From the NCBI GenBank assembly GCA_025738555.1, contig JAOVFP010000005.1:2170001-2234000 (forward strand): 64,000 nt of DNA, given 5' to 3'. Position numbers and translations under genes: made by a program. Below, piece after piece: positions 35,257-45,596 of the stretch; positions within the stretch are counted from its first letter, which is position 1; each line of letters starts with the position of its first letter. The notes under the pieces were generated by a model. That model ran no database searches. It was given only the letters and a program-made list of their open reading frames with translations, and had not been told where the DNA came from. The DNA is from Cyathus striatus. Its lineage: Eukaryota > Basidiomycota > Agaricomycetes > Agaricales > Nidulariaceae.

Positions 35257-35689
35257 GTGCCCCTCGTGCTGTAGCGAGACACTAACATCACTTACCGCTG
35301 ATCGATTGATCCACCAATGCTTGAGGCACTGTCTAGAAATATATATAACTTACTTACACTTTTCCTGCTTTAGTTACTTGTATTTGAAGTTTCGACTCGA
35401 TGTTATCATAAATTATTTTCGGGTCGGATGGATAGCATATTAACTGTTCCTGGCAGTGACTCTTATAACCAACTTATAACAGTAACTCGAGTATCATTGC
35501 TAGTAAAGTAAAAGTTGTCAGCCACAAAGTTTCAACACCTTGTTTACAAGAAAACCATTCGATACTTCGCAAATAAAGGTGGGCAAGCTGCAACGTACTA
35601 ACTTATTGATGTAGAATCCATTAAATAAGTTATACCAGAGTCTTCTTCTGTGGTAGATATCTCCTCTGAGTCAACTATTTGAACATCTG
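35257..35689. other. AT-rich sequence after the ankyrin stub
   Basis: No coding frame. This probably contains the rearrangement junction between the ankyrin stub and the first copy of the membrane-protein family. Confidence 0.3.
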
Positions 35690-36327
35690 CCCTTCATATA
35701 TAGCGGTTGGTGCCTGGCTAGTCTATTCAACACTGAGGAGCCGCCTAGGCCCTACATGGAGCCTGAAAATGCATATAATGAGGGCTTTTTAAAGTAAGTG
35801 TCTGCTTAATTCACCCAGATGGATGCCTAACCCCACCCAGTATCTACCCTCCCCAACGAGTTGATAGGGTGCGAGGCAAACCATTTGTTACTCAAGATGC
35901 AACTAATATAACCAAGGAAGAACAAATCACTGGGACGAGTGTATATTTTATTCCCTTCACAGGATGCTAGGTATGACGGTTATGTATGGCTCTGTGGGTG
36001 CTTATTCTTTATATTCCAAAAATTAGATAAAATAGTGACATATAGTTTCGTGTCAGGTGCATTGTTTTAATGATTCTTTTGCAAGCTGTCATTATGGTTT
36101 CTAGAACGTCGTGTGTAAAGCTTGCTTTCGCACATCTCATTGACCCTTTTACTACCGTCCATGCACCGTATGGACCAAAGGACGTGGTATGTACGTGGCA
36201 GGACAAGTCTCTCGAAAAAATTGCCATAGAGTCCGATCGAGATCGTTTGAATATTGAAGCAAAGTTCCATGATGACTGTGGCGATAGGAGGTCTGCGGTA
36301 CAAGATCTGACAAACTTTAATTACTAA
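35690..36327 (+). pseudogene. unrecognised membrane-protein family, copy 1 (internally deleted)
   Basis: Around 35,690-35,740 the sequence resembles the region upstream of copy 3 (GGTGCCTGGCTAGTCTATTC against GGTACCTGGCTAACCTATTC). From about 35,890 it resumes in exon 6 (DATNITKEEQITGTSVYFIP-like codons). A complete last exon follows at about 36,056-36,327, with ILLQAVIMVSRTSCVKLAFA and HAPYGPKDVVCTWQDKSLEK. The whole part from the start codon to late exon 6 is missing, so it cannot make the family protein. The last exon alone is still open. Confidence 0.7.
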
Positions 36328-38411
36328 TGGTGGGTTACCACTCATACTTTTTACGACACGAGGAACCTGGTGACAACTACCGAACAGCACTCATAATATC
36401 AGTACAGTACTCATGACCGAACAGACTATCATACGTAGGTATAAACACACCGCGGATAGATCAAATAGAATCTCTATAACAAATATAACAGCTACCGCCT
36501 CTATAATCAAGTTACCGGAGTGATCTGATGAGAAAATCTAATACAATTCATACTAGAGTCATGCGCATTGCGAATGATAAGCATAAGAGTATCTCGTTAA
36601 AGAGGCCTACTTAGAATGTAGTCTGTCAATTTCTAGCAATATAGCTGTTGGCGAGATATCTCATTCTGGAGTTTGAATTGCACTGACTTGACCTGGTTGG
36701 GGGTGGCTGGTATTTTATTTATAGAATGAAATTACATCGTACTAAATAACATAATTGCTGTCGGTATGTTGCGTGAAGTATTATTAGATCCATCTCCTCG
36801 CATACAATGAAAGGCGTGACTAACCCCTACTTAGGCCTGACTGAATAAGTGTGCAGTGGGCACGGCAGTCGTGGGCTATCCCTTACAAACCTCATTGATG
36901 TAAAGTCGTTATGGTCCTTGAGTCAAATTCCCGTTACAATGGTCAAATATTCATATAATGGAATTAAATGAAGCATGCAGTACTGTGAACCCAACTGCGG
37001 GAGGAAAGGTCGTGGCATCGATAAATGGTAAATCACAAGTATAGCGAACCGACATGCATGATGCTTGTAGATTTGCTGTAGATAGTTGGAAGTGATGAAT
37101 TGGTGATGAACAATCCTTATCGTATCAACTTGAATCGGAGGCGATTTACATAAATCAGTTTTGGCGCTAACGACGGCCGTTTATGTATGAAGATCTTTGA
37201 AGATAGATAAGTATTGAGGCTCGCGTCCGCGTCAAGCGCTAAGCGCCAATGTATGTATGTGACATGACTTAACATGTATGTAACACTGAACGCGGAGCGG
37301 CTGAGCTTGGGCGGAACATCAAGCAAGTTGAACAAGAGGCATAGCTTCAGCACTTTCAACCTTATCTTCAAGACTGCCACCATTTACATCCAGAATAATC
37401 CACTCTAAGCCTGTATGACCGCATCGATGAGTTATATACAGTACGGGAAGTTTTGGAGCCAGGCGAGTGCAATCTAACTTCTAATTTGTGCTGAGCGCTG
37501 ACCAGCGTTCGACGGCGTCGCCCAACGGAGGATTTTCGATTTATACCTGCGCAGGTACGTAGTAAAAAGTATACATAGCTCAGTGACGAAGCCATTAAAT
37601 GGGCACTGCGTGTAGGTTAGTTTTGGCTCAGAGCTGTTCTTTAACGCTCATTATTGCTTAAATTTAGTATAAGTAAGCCGGGCCCCACATGTGTCTACAC
37701 GGATGAATGGCGTCAATCTAATAGCAATGTGTTTACTGATGATAAGCATATAAAGGCAACATATCAAACTCAACACACCCAGAACTTGATGCATAATGAA
37801 TTAGAACCCATTAGTGGAGCAGTGCCTCTATAGTGGTTGCTGTCAGACGCAACTGACACCATCATATTTTGCATTCAGCCTGAAGTTTTATTTATGTCGA
37901 AGACTACCAAATCTTTTTCATTCCTGATATGTACTCTGAATTGTACAGTGGCTGTAGAAGCAGCAACTCAGCGAGTGACAGCTTGTACTTTGTAAAGTAA
38001 ATAGTAACAGTTGTCAACCAAGTCAATGAAAGACGCCCGTCACCCGCCAAGTATCAACTCAACTTCAGCTAACCACACCACCCTATTCTCTGCTGAACCT
38101 CTCAATATTGTAGAGCTAAAGTTCCCAATTTATGGATATTCTCAGAAGCTTCTTTTTAGTTCAGGGGGAGAGGGGGGGGAGGACGTGCGAAGCGGAAGAG
38201 ACAGGTTTTAGCATCTAAATATTGATGCATGATGGCCCACCAGTTATAACATATAAATCACTCCGTTCCTGGCTGGCCTATAATAATCTTTTTGTGGAAT
38301 CAAAACATTTATAATGCTCTTCCCCTAAAGAATTATCGCCAATCCTACTGGATGGGTACATACTACTACCAACATCTAAGCCCTATCCCATAACAGCCCC
38401 CTCTACCCGGC
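36328..38411. other. intergenic region between copies 1 and 2
   Basis: Stop-rich in all frames. No gene, array or clear terminal repeats found. Confidence 0.35.
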
Positions 38412-40591
38412 ATGGTCCCTCATCAAGCTAATGGCAAGGAATCTGCTGTTTTACTCAAAGCAAAAAGGAAGGCAGGAACTTCCAGTCAGACGCTATGCTG
38501 TGCCTTCCTAGTAGGAGGTTCGATAGTGATAGGAGTGTTCGGAATGGTTCTGGCAGTTATCTCGTATCTCTGTGTCGCTCATAAATGTTGGATAGCTGAT
38601 CGACATCTGGTCAGTGCTGCATCATTGGGAAAGGTGTTAACGATATCCCAAGTCGCGTCACATATCGCTCCAGTGACTATACCTCTCTTAATGGGTTTAA
38701 CTTCATATAGTCTTGCGGAAAGATGGTTGAAAGCCAGTGTAACAGAAGGTCCCGACAGACCGTCACCGATGCAGTACGTTAATTATCTCTGCATAGTTAT
38801 CTCCTAATGTTTCCGATAGGCTCGGTTTACTATTGTCAATACTTAACAGTGCAAACATACCTTCCCTATTTTTTGCACTTCTTTACTTCTTGGGATTTGG
38901 ACAGACCCAGGAACAGAAAAACTTTTCTGCCCCCTCAATTCTTCGCCGCTCCACCGCTTTCCTGTTCATCTCTCTTCTCACCACATATTTGATAACCGGA
39001 TCTGATGCATGGCTTCACGTTACAAGTAAAGCGGTCATCATTGAGTCTATCCTTCCATATAACAATCACAATAGCTCCTTGATATCCGAACCACTTGGGC
39101 GAGCGATCAATCAAACACAGTGTGAAATGGCTCAAGTACTAGCAGGGCCGTTATCGCCCTACGCACCTTCATGTGGACAGTTAAGTGGAGGAAGTGGGGG
39201 GATGGCGTGACCAAGGTGCCTGGATTGCGGACACTATCAAACTCCTCCAGTACCCACCGCATAGTTTTCGCAAACGATCAAACTGCTATTGTAGTTCCGG
39301 CCACAATTCCATCCAATATATCGTACACGGCACCTACCATCGGAATCAAGAGCTCATGTAAAAGGTGAAAACCAATGTGTGTTCTTTGACACTGCATTGC
39401 ACTCAACATTATTCCCCTTAGTATCACTAAAATTTGCCTATCGCCAAATACCTCTACAGGATACAATGAATATGGACCCCAATCCACCTTAAACATTAAT
39501 TGCAGTAAGCAAACTAAATTTAAAGCAAGCCCCGACTTCGGTTTGGCGGCGTTGGATGATAAAGGAAACGCTGTTGATGGCTTTAATGTCTCGTCAAAGT
39601 CAGTAACGCCTATGAATACATGAAACTGCTTGCTCAAACCCTGCTAAAACTTGCACTTAGCCCATTTCATGTAGGATCTGTCGTTACATCAATTGCATAT
39701 AATGATGAGGACGACCTTTCCCTTCCTGACAATTGTAGGTTATATATTATTGCAGTATTGCATGTGAAACTTAATACGTCCATGCAGATATAGGGAACTC
39801 GTGGGTATCCTTCGAATTTCTTTCTTCATAAGTTCACCTAAAACTGCGCAGTGGGTGGTTTCTTCATGGAAACCAAGGAGCATGGAATATCATCTATTGC
39901 GACGTGTCTGCCGTCGACGTTACGTACGCGTATAAGTCCTCAACGTCAGAATTCACTATAATGTCGTCCACCCCATCGTCACTTCAGGACACAAGGGCCA
40001 TTATTACTTATGAGTTCCAGACGTACCCCCGTACCGATCCTGTAGCGACGGCAGTGGACGGTGTCGATTTACAGACTTATGAAGAAACATACGCTCTCGA
40101 ACTTTCGAGGCAAACTATTGCAAAAGGTTCAAATATGTACATTACTCAAAATACAACAGATATATCTAGGGAAGAACAAACTCTTGGGACGAGAATATAT
40201 CTTATTCCTTTCACAATACTGTTGGGCATGATGATGTTATATGGGTATGTATTCTTTTTCGTCCAAAACAAGTGAAGTAGGTGATATAAAGTTTCGCACT
40301 GGCAGGTGTATTGCTTTGGTCGTTCTTCTGCAAGCTATAATTTCGGTGTCTAGAACGCCTTATGTACATCTTGCTTCAGCACATCTCACCGACCCTCTAA
40401 CCGCTGTTCACTCGCTATACGGGCCAAAGGATGCGCTATGTACTTGGAAGGACAAGACACTTGAAAAATTTGGGACGGAGACGGATGAAGATCGTTTGAA
40501 CATTGGAGAGTTCAATGATGATTACGGTGGTAGAATATTTTCAGTACAAAAGTCTGAGATTTCAGACGACGTCAGTTCATTTGGAAAATAA
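38412..40591 (+). pseudogene. unrecognised membrane-protein family, copy 2 (single frameshift)
   Basis: Seven exons parallel copy 3: 38412-38773, 38820-39364, 39422-39598, 39661-39734, 39788-39800 (13 nt), 39852-40244, 40306-40591. The exon order is the same: N-terminal membrane segments FLVGGSIVIGVFGMVLAVIS and VASHIAPVTIPLLMGLTSYS, a large extracytoplasmic part with many N-x-S/T sites, and a C-terminal membrane segment. Exon 2 is one base short: a G run at about 39,196-39,202 aligns with a longer sequence in copy 3. The frame then ends at TGA near 39,208, while the matching protein (VPGLRTLSNSSSTHRIVFAN) continues one frame over. Elsewhere it is open. A homopolymer indel may be a sequencing error, so the gene could be functional. 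Confidence 0.75.
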
Positions 40592-41317
40592 TTAATTTGA
40601 CTCTCTGCTTTGTGTTAGTTCCGGTAGCGTAGTTTGTGAAACCCGTGCTTGCACAGCCATGATGTATGGGCGCTTAAGATGGATTTGACACTCCGAAAGG
40701 TCTGCATCAACTCATTATCATCAAGCTGTATTTTTTCTTCGACGTGTTCGTTCAATGGTACACTCAACTGACTCTACGTTCTTAATTACTTATCCCCCAA
40801 ATCTTACCTGGTGACGGTCTTATACGTAAGCCTCATTCTTAAGTTCGTTGTCCCTGGGCTTCATTCATGCTTATTGGGTGCGATATCACCAAGGAGTGGT
40901 CCTTCAAGTCCAACTGCTAGTGCCCACAAGGCAAACATTGCATTGTGCCTTATATCAAACATCTTTTTTGTGCATGATCTGTACATTGCGACAATATAGT
41001 GGACTTCGACCTACCCTTTTCACAGCACAACCTACGTGACCTGAAAAGATCCGGAGATGATTGGATGGCGGGAAGGTATGTTAAATCGAACAACAAAGAA
41101 ATTACTCTAATCTCCAGGGTAGTATGTGTAGTTCAGGGATCTTATTCAAACACTTGCTGTCGAACTGTCAACGTTTCAACAGCTGCCCCACAGAACAATC
41201 AGGCCTCGATCCATTCAAGTCCCCTAAACTAGACTCAAATATTGTCGAGGCTACAGCGTTCCTGAATATATGTACAGGTTGAAGGAACAGGAACTCCACG
41301 AACGGCAATAGAACGTA
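40592..41317. other. spacer between copy 2 and the pogo-like element
   Basis: No gene. The short frames have no recognisable content. Confidence 0.35.
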
Positions 41318-42280
41318 CAGTCGAACCTCTCTTATCCCATACCGGTCATAACGCATAAAAGTGAAAACGCATATAAATTTTGGTCCACCAACTTGGTTCG
41401 CGGGGGATTGTACACCATAGTCCATAAATATCATAATGCATAACCCATGCAACTTTCCGCAAAAAATCCCATATTATTACGTAAGTGTACCAAGGTTTTT
41501 TGTATGCTATAATCTATTCGCCGTTCCGTTGCCCGATTTATTAGTTGCTAACTGCCCGCCATCCTTGGTGCACCACTGGTAACTGAATAACCATAATATG
41601 AGTTTTGATGCACTGTTGGACCTGCTGGAAAGTGAGGAGAGCAAGGGGAGTAAGCTTGGAACGAAATTCGGAACACATTTTTCCTTCACTAAACTACTAC
41701 CATGCCTCACAAACTGCTTGAGACACTTAAGAGAGGCCCTGCAGAAATGCAACCAGATGACGATTGATTCTCTCCTCAACCCAGAAGGTGAATCACATGT
41801 CTCAACTGAAACATCAGACAACGAGATCTTTCAAGCTGTTATGGACTCGATTGCTGCTTGTGAAAATCTGGAGGTCCTTGAGGGTGAGGACGTTGATGAG
41901 GATATCCTAGTAGAGCCTCTCCCAACTCGTCGTGATGTGCTCAAGGCCGTATCAACTATCAAAAGATACACTGAAAATATGGATGATCCCTTTTCACGCA
42001 AGGTTGACACCATTTTAGGCTCTTTCAACCGACAGCTTCGTCTTGATGGGTTCAAGAATATGAAGGATACTGCTTTAACTTAAGAGCACATAAGCTGTTT
42101 TATGTCATAATTCTACCACTCTCAAACTTACATACATAGCCTTCTGTAATCTCTATTCCTTGAAAATCAAGAATTTCGCAATTTTTTTCCTTTTTTGGAA
42201 GGTCGCTCAAAAGGCATATACCCCAAAAGCCATACGCTGGCCAATCCACCGAACCGTATGGGATAAGAGAGGTTCGACTG
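41318..42280. mobile_element. pogo-like (Tc1/mariner superfamily) element, internally deleted
   Basis: The terminal inverted repeats are perfect over 25 bp and begin CAGTCGAACCTCTCTTATCC at 41318 and, inverted, at 42280. TA flanks both ends (41316-41317 and 42281-42282). The CAGT start and TA duplication are characteristic of pogo/Tigger/Fot elements. The 963-bp element keeps only the 3' end of a transposase gene (next entry) and has lost the DNA-binding and DDE catalytic parts, so it could move only with help in trans. Confidence 0.85.
41598..42083 (+). pseudogene. C-terminal fragment of pogo/CENP-B-like transposase
   Basis: The 161-codon open frame contains an acidic stretch GEDVDEDILVEPLPTRRDVL and then KRYTENMDDPFSRKVDTILG, SFNRQLRLD. 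This acidic-then-helical arrangement (PTRR...DPF.RK....F.RQ) is what I know as the C-terminal tail of pogo/Tigger transposases, beyond the DDE domain. The stop is about 200 bp before the right terminal repeat. No catalytic residues are present; it is a fragment or possibly a short transposase-derived protein. Confidence 0.65.
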
Positions 42281-42282
42281 TA

Positions 42283-42887
42283 TTTGCAAACGGGTTTCAG
42301 CGAAGTTTCAGTGAGTGGAACTCGCTTAAGTTCAGTTGAAATTTTGCCAAGCTCAGCTGTGGGGCTTACCAAAGGCTTGCATCAGCTCCACTGGTTCGGT
42401 GCAGGTTCGGTTGCATCTTGGCAACACAAGATTCACGCACATGTTGTGCGCATGCTTATGCAAAGCACTGCTGAGACCCTCCACATCCACAACAATCAAC
42501 ATATCCCAGTTCTGCTATCTCATGCACACCCAGATAGCCTCTCTCTTCTAGTGCTGCTGTGTCATGAATATCAAGTAGCCAGTCGCCATTTATCATGGGA
42601 TCAAGAAGTTTCAATATGAATGGTAGGATCAGTGTAAGCATGGTAGTACGGTACCAGTAGAATGTTGTTGTGAACGTAGAGGGGCATTTGGGTCGGGGGG
42701 ATTATCGTTGCGAGTCTCAATGAACATGATGTCATAGGTGCTGGTGCTATGGGCCGATCGTACAATTTTGGTAAGGTATAGATGAACCGAAGGATTAAAT
42801 GAGCCACCTTGGAGAGCCTTGGAGCCGCTGGTTTAGTTGAGACTCGCTTAAGTACGAGTGAGAAACTTCACTTAAAGTGGTTGCAAA
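42283..42887. mobile_element. second TA-flanked inverted-repeat element abutting the pogo-like element
   Basis: The left end starts TTTGCAAACGGGTTTCAGCG then AAGTTTC; the right end read inward starts TTTGCAACCACTTTAAGTG then AAGTTTC. TA flanks both ends (42281-42282, shared with the pogo-like element, and 42888-42889). Both subterminal zones also carry ACTCGCTTAAGT. No transposase is seen. The TIR is imperfect, so the call is moderate. Confidence 0.5.
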
Positions 42888-42889
42888 TA

Positions 42890-43254
42890 CGTTCTATTAA
42901 CTACTTGCTTCTAGCCATGAGCATCCGATCCACACCCGCCAGGCACCGCTTGTTAACAGCGGAACTTACTGATATTTCATAATGAAGGTGCACGACTTAC
43001 AGATGGAAGATATGATTCACTGGCTTAAGTTGGTTCTATGCAGCCTTACGCAGGTAATCTATGTGGAAGCAGTTCGAACAAACGAAATGCACTGTAGGAC
43101 TTCAGGACATGACAATGACATGACTCAAATACATGAGCGTTTAATTTTTCGCGTCTATCCAGATTCCATCAATTATACTTCGGTACCTGGCTAACCTATT
43201 CTGACCCAATTGAATGCACTGTGCAGCGTATAAAACGTCCTTCCCTCGAAGGAC
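42890..43254. promoter_or_regulatory. upstream region of membrane-family copy 3
   Basis: No gene. The stretch GGTACCTGGCTAACCTATTC near 43,180-43,200 is conserved upstream of copy 1, suggesting a shared promoter region about 60-75 bp before the copy 3 start. Confidence 0.4.
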
Positions 43255-45528
43255 ATGACTACTGGTGTTATAAACTACCGAATGAACACATATCACCAGC
43301 ATCAAAATCCCGCCGACACCCCATATCAGCCCCCGGAAGCCCATCATCCAACTACCGTTAACATGGAATACCCCGATTTGGTGGAAGCACAGAGAAAAGC
43401 AAGATCTTCGGGTCAGACGATATGCCGTGCCTTCCTGGTAGGAGGACTGATTATGATAGGAGTATTTGGAATGGGTCTTGCAGTCATTTCGTATCTCTGC
43501 CTTACTCACAAATGTTATGTTACGAATCGACACCTCATCAGCTCTGCGTCCCTTGGAAAGGTGCTGACGATATCTCAAGTGGCCTCACATATCGCTCCGG
43601 TTACTATCCCCTTGTTAATGGGCCTAGCATCGTATCACCTTGCCGCCAAATGGTTAAAAGCCAGCGCAATTGAAGGTTCCGATAGACCATCACCGATGCA
43701 GTAGGTTTACTTTCTCGGCTATAGCTAGGCTCTAATATGACTGATAGGCTAGGCTTGATGTTGTCAATATTCAACAGCGCGAACATACCTTCCCTCTTTT
43801 CCGCACTTCATTATTCCTTCGGATTCGGGCAGACCAAAGAACAAAAGGCCTTTCCCTCCCCTTCTATTCTTCGTCGCTCCACTGTGCTCCTGTTTTCTTT
43901 TCTTCTCACTGCATATTTGATCTCCGGATCGGATGCGTGGCTTCATGTTACCAGTGAAGCTGTAATCATTGAATCGATCCTTCCATATAACAGTCCCACG
44001 GGATCCGAATTATTTGGGCGAGCGATCAATAATACAAAATGTGAAGAAGCTCAATCGGCGGCGCAAAACGACGTTATTTCCTTCTACGGAAATACCTGTG
44101 GACAGATGAATGGTGGAAGTGCGGGAGATGGCCTAGCTGAGATGCCGGGGATACGTACCTTGTCAAACTCATCAGACACGCATCGCATTGTGTACGCAGA
44201 CGATCAAACTGCTATCGTTGTTCCGGTCACAATCCCATCTAATATAACATATACAACATCCACCGTCGGAATAAAGAGTTCTTGTAGAAGGTTAGTTAAG
44301 ATATCATTTTTTCCCAGATAACTCTATACTGAACAATTTGACTATTTCTAGTATCACAAAAGAATGTCTGTCGCCGACTGTTATGGATTCAGGAGTTCTC
44401 GATTATGGGCCCAACGCATTTTTAAATATTAAGTGTAGCGGTGCAACGAAGTTCAATGCAACCTATGACTTCATCATGAAAGCATTGGATGACACTGGAA
44501 ATGGTGTTTCAGGGTATAATATCTCGTCGAAGTCAGTTTTATCTTGAACAACTCCACTTAATCATTGCTAACTATACCATTGTTAGTCCATTTCACGTCG
44601 GAGCGGTAGTAACATCGGTGGCATATTACGATGATGAGAATCAAGTCAATTATGATAAATGTAAGTTGTACGGGAGTTTCTTTGCAGATTTTGTGCTGAA
44701 CGAACTTAAATATAGTCGTGAATAACACGTGAGCATCTCCAGTAACCTCTAAGACTTTCTTTTGATGTAACAACTAAACCTGCGATATAGCGGATGGTTC
44801 ATTCATGGAAATAATGGAGCCTGGAATATCCTCTACTGCGATATGGCTGCACTCGATGTAACTTATACATATAAGTCTTCAACTTCGGAATTCATTATAA
44901 TGTCATCTACTCCGTCCTCGGTTCGAGATACAAGGGCCATTATTACTTTCGGTCTCGACATGTACAGGACTGGAAATCCAGTGGCCTCGGCTGTTGATGG
45001 GGCCGGATTGCAAACGAATATGACATATGAAGAGGCATACGCTCTCGAACTATCCAAAGAAACCATTGCACTCGGCGCGGACATGTACATTACTCAAGAT
45101 ACAACGGATATTTCCAGGGAAGTGCAAGTAATTGGAACAAGGATAGATCTTATTCCATTTACTGTCATGCTGGGTATGATGGTCATATACGGGTGCGTGA
45201 TCTCTTAGATTAATAGGACTGCAATGTTGAGTATTTGGTTAGATGTATTGTTCTAGTAATACTTCTGCAAGCAGTCGTTACGGTGTCGCGAATGTCTTAT
45301 GTCCAGCTTGCCTCGGCACATCTCACTGATCCCTTGGTCACCGTTCATGCTCTGTATGGACCTAAGGATGCGATATATACATGGCAGAACAAGACTCTTA
45401 AAAAATTCGGGACAGAGTCGGACAGAGATCGTTTGAATGTTGGGGAATTTAGTGATCATAGCGGTAGGAGAAGATTTGCGGTCCAAAGATCTGGGGTTTC
45501 TTTTGATATCGGTTCATTTGGCAAATAG
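43255..45528 (+). CDS. unrecognised multi-pass membrane protein, copy 3 (intact)
   Basis: Seven exons: 43255-43700, 43748-44290, 44352-44531, 44587-44660, 44716-44728 (13 nt), 44791-45192, 45243-45528; 647 aa with no stop. It has a short Pro/His-rich N-terminus, then hydrophobic segments FLVGGLIMIGVFGMGLAVIS, HIAPVTIPLLMGLASYHLAA, one around SIFNSANIPSLFSALHYSFG and TVLLFSFLLTAYLISGSDAW. A roughly 330-residue region follows with sites NNT, NSS, NIT, NAT and NIS for N-glycosylation and several cysteines, probably outside the cytoplasm. A long C-terminal hydrophobic stretch (about 535-570) precedes a charged tail of about 75 residues. The layout fits a surface or endomembrane protein of unknown role. 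I know no named family; it seems lineage-specific and locally amplified. Confidence 0.75.
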
Positions 45529-45596
45529 TTAATGATGTATTACTTTTAATTTCTATGTAGCACTAGTGTAATAATCACGTACTCGTGTAATGTTTG

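Noticed and set aside
36009..36390. Minus-strand frames opposite membrane-family copy 1
   Set aside because: Shadows of the conserved last exon on the plus strand.
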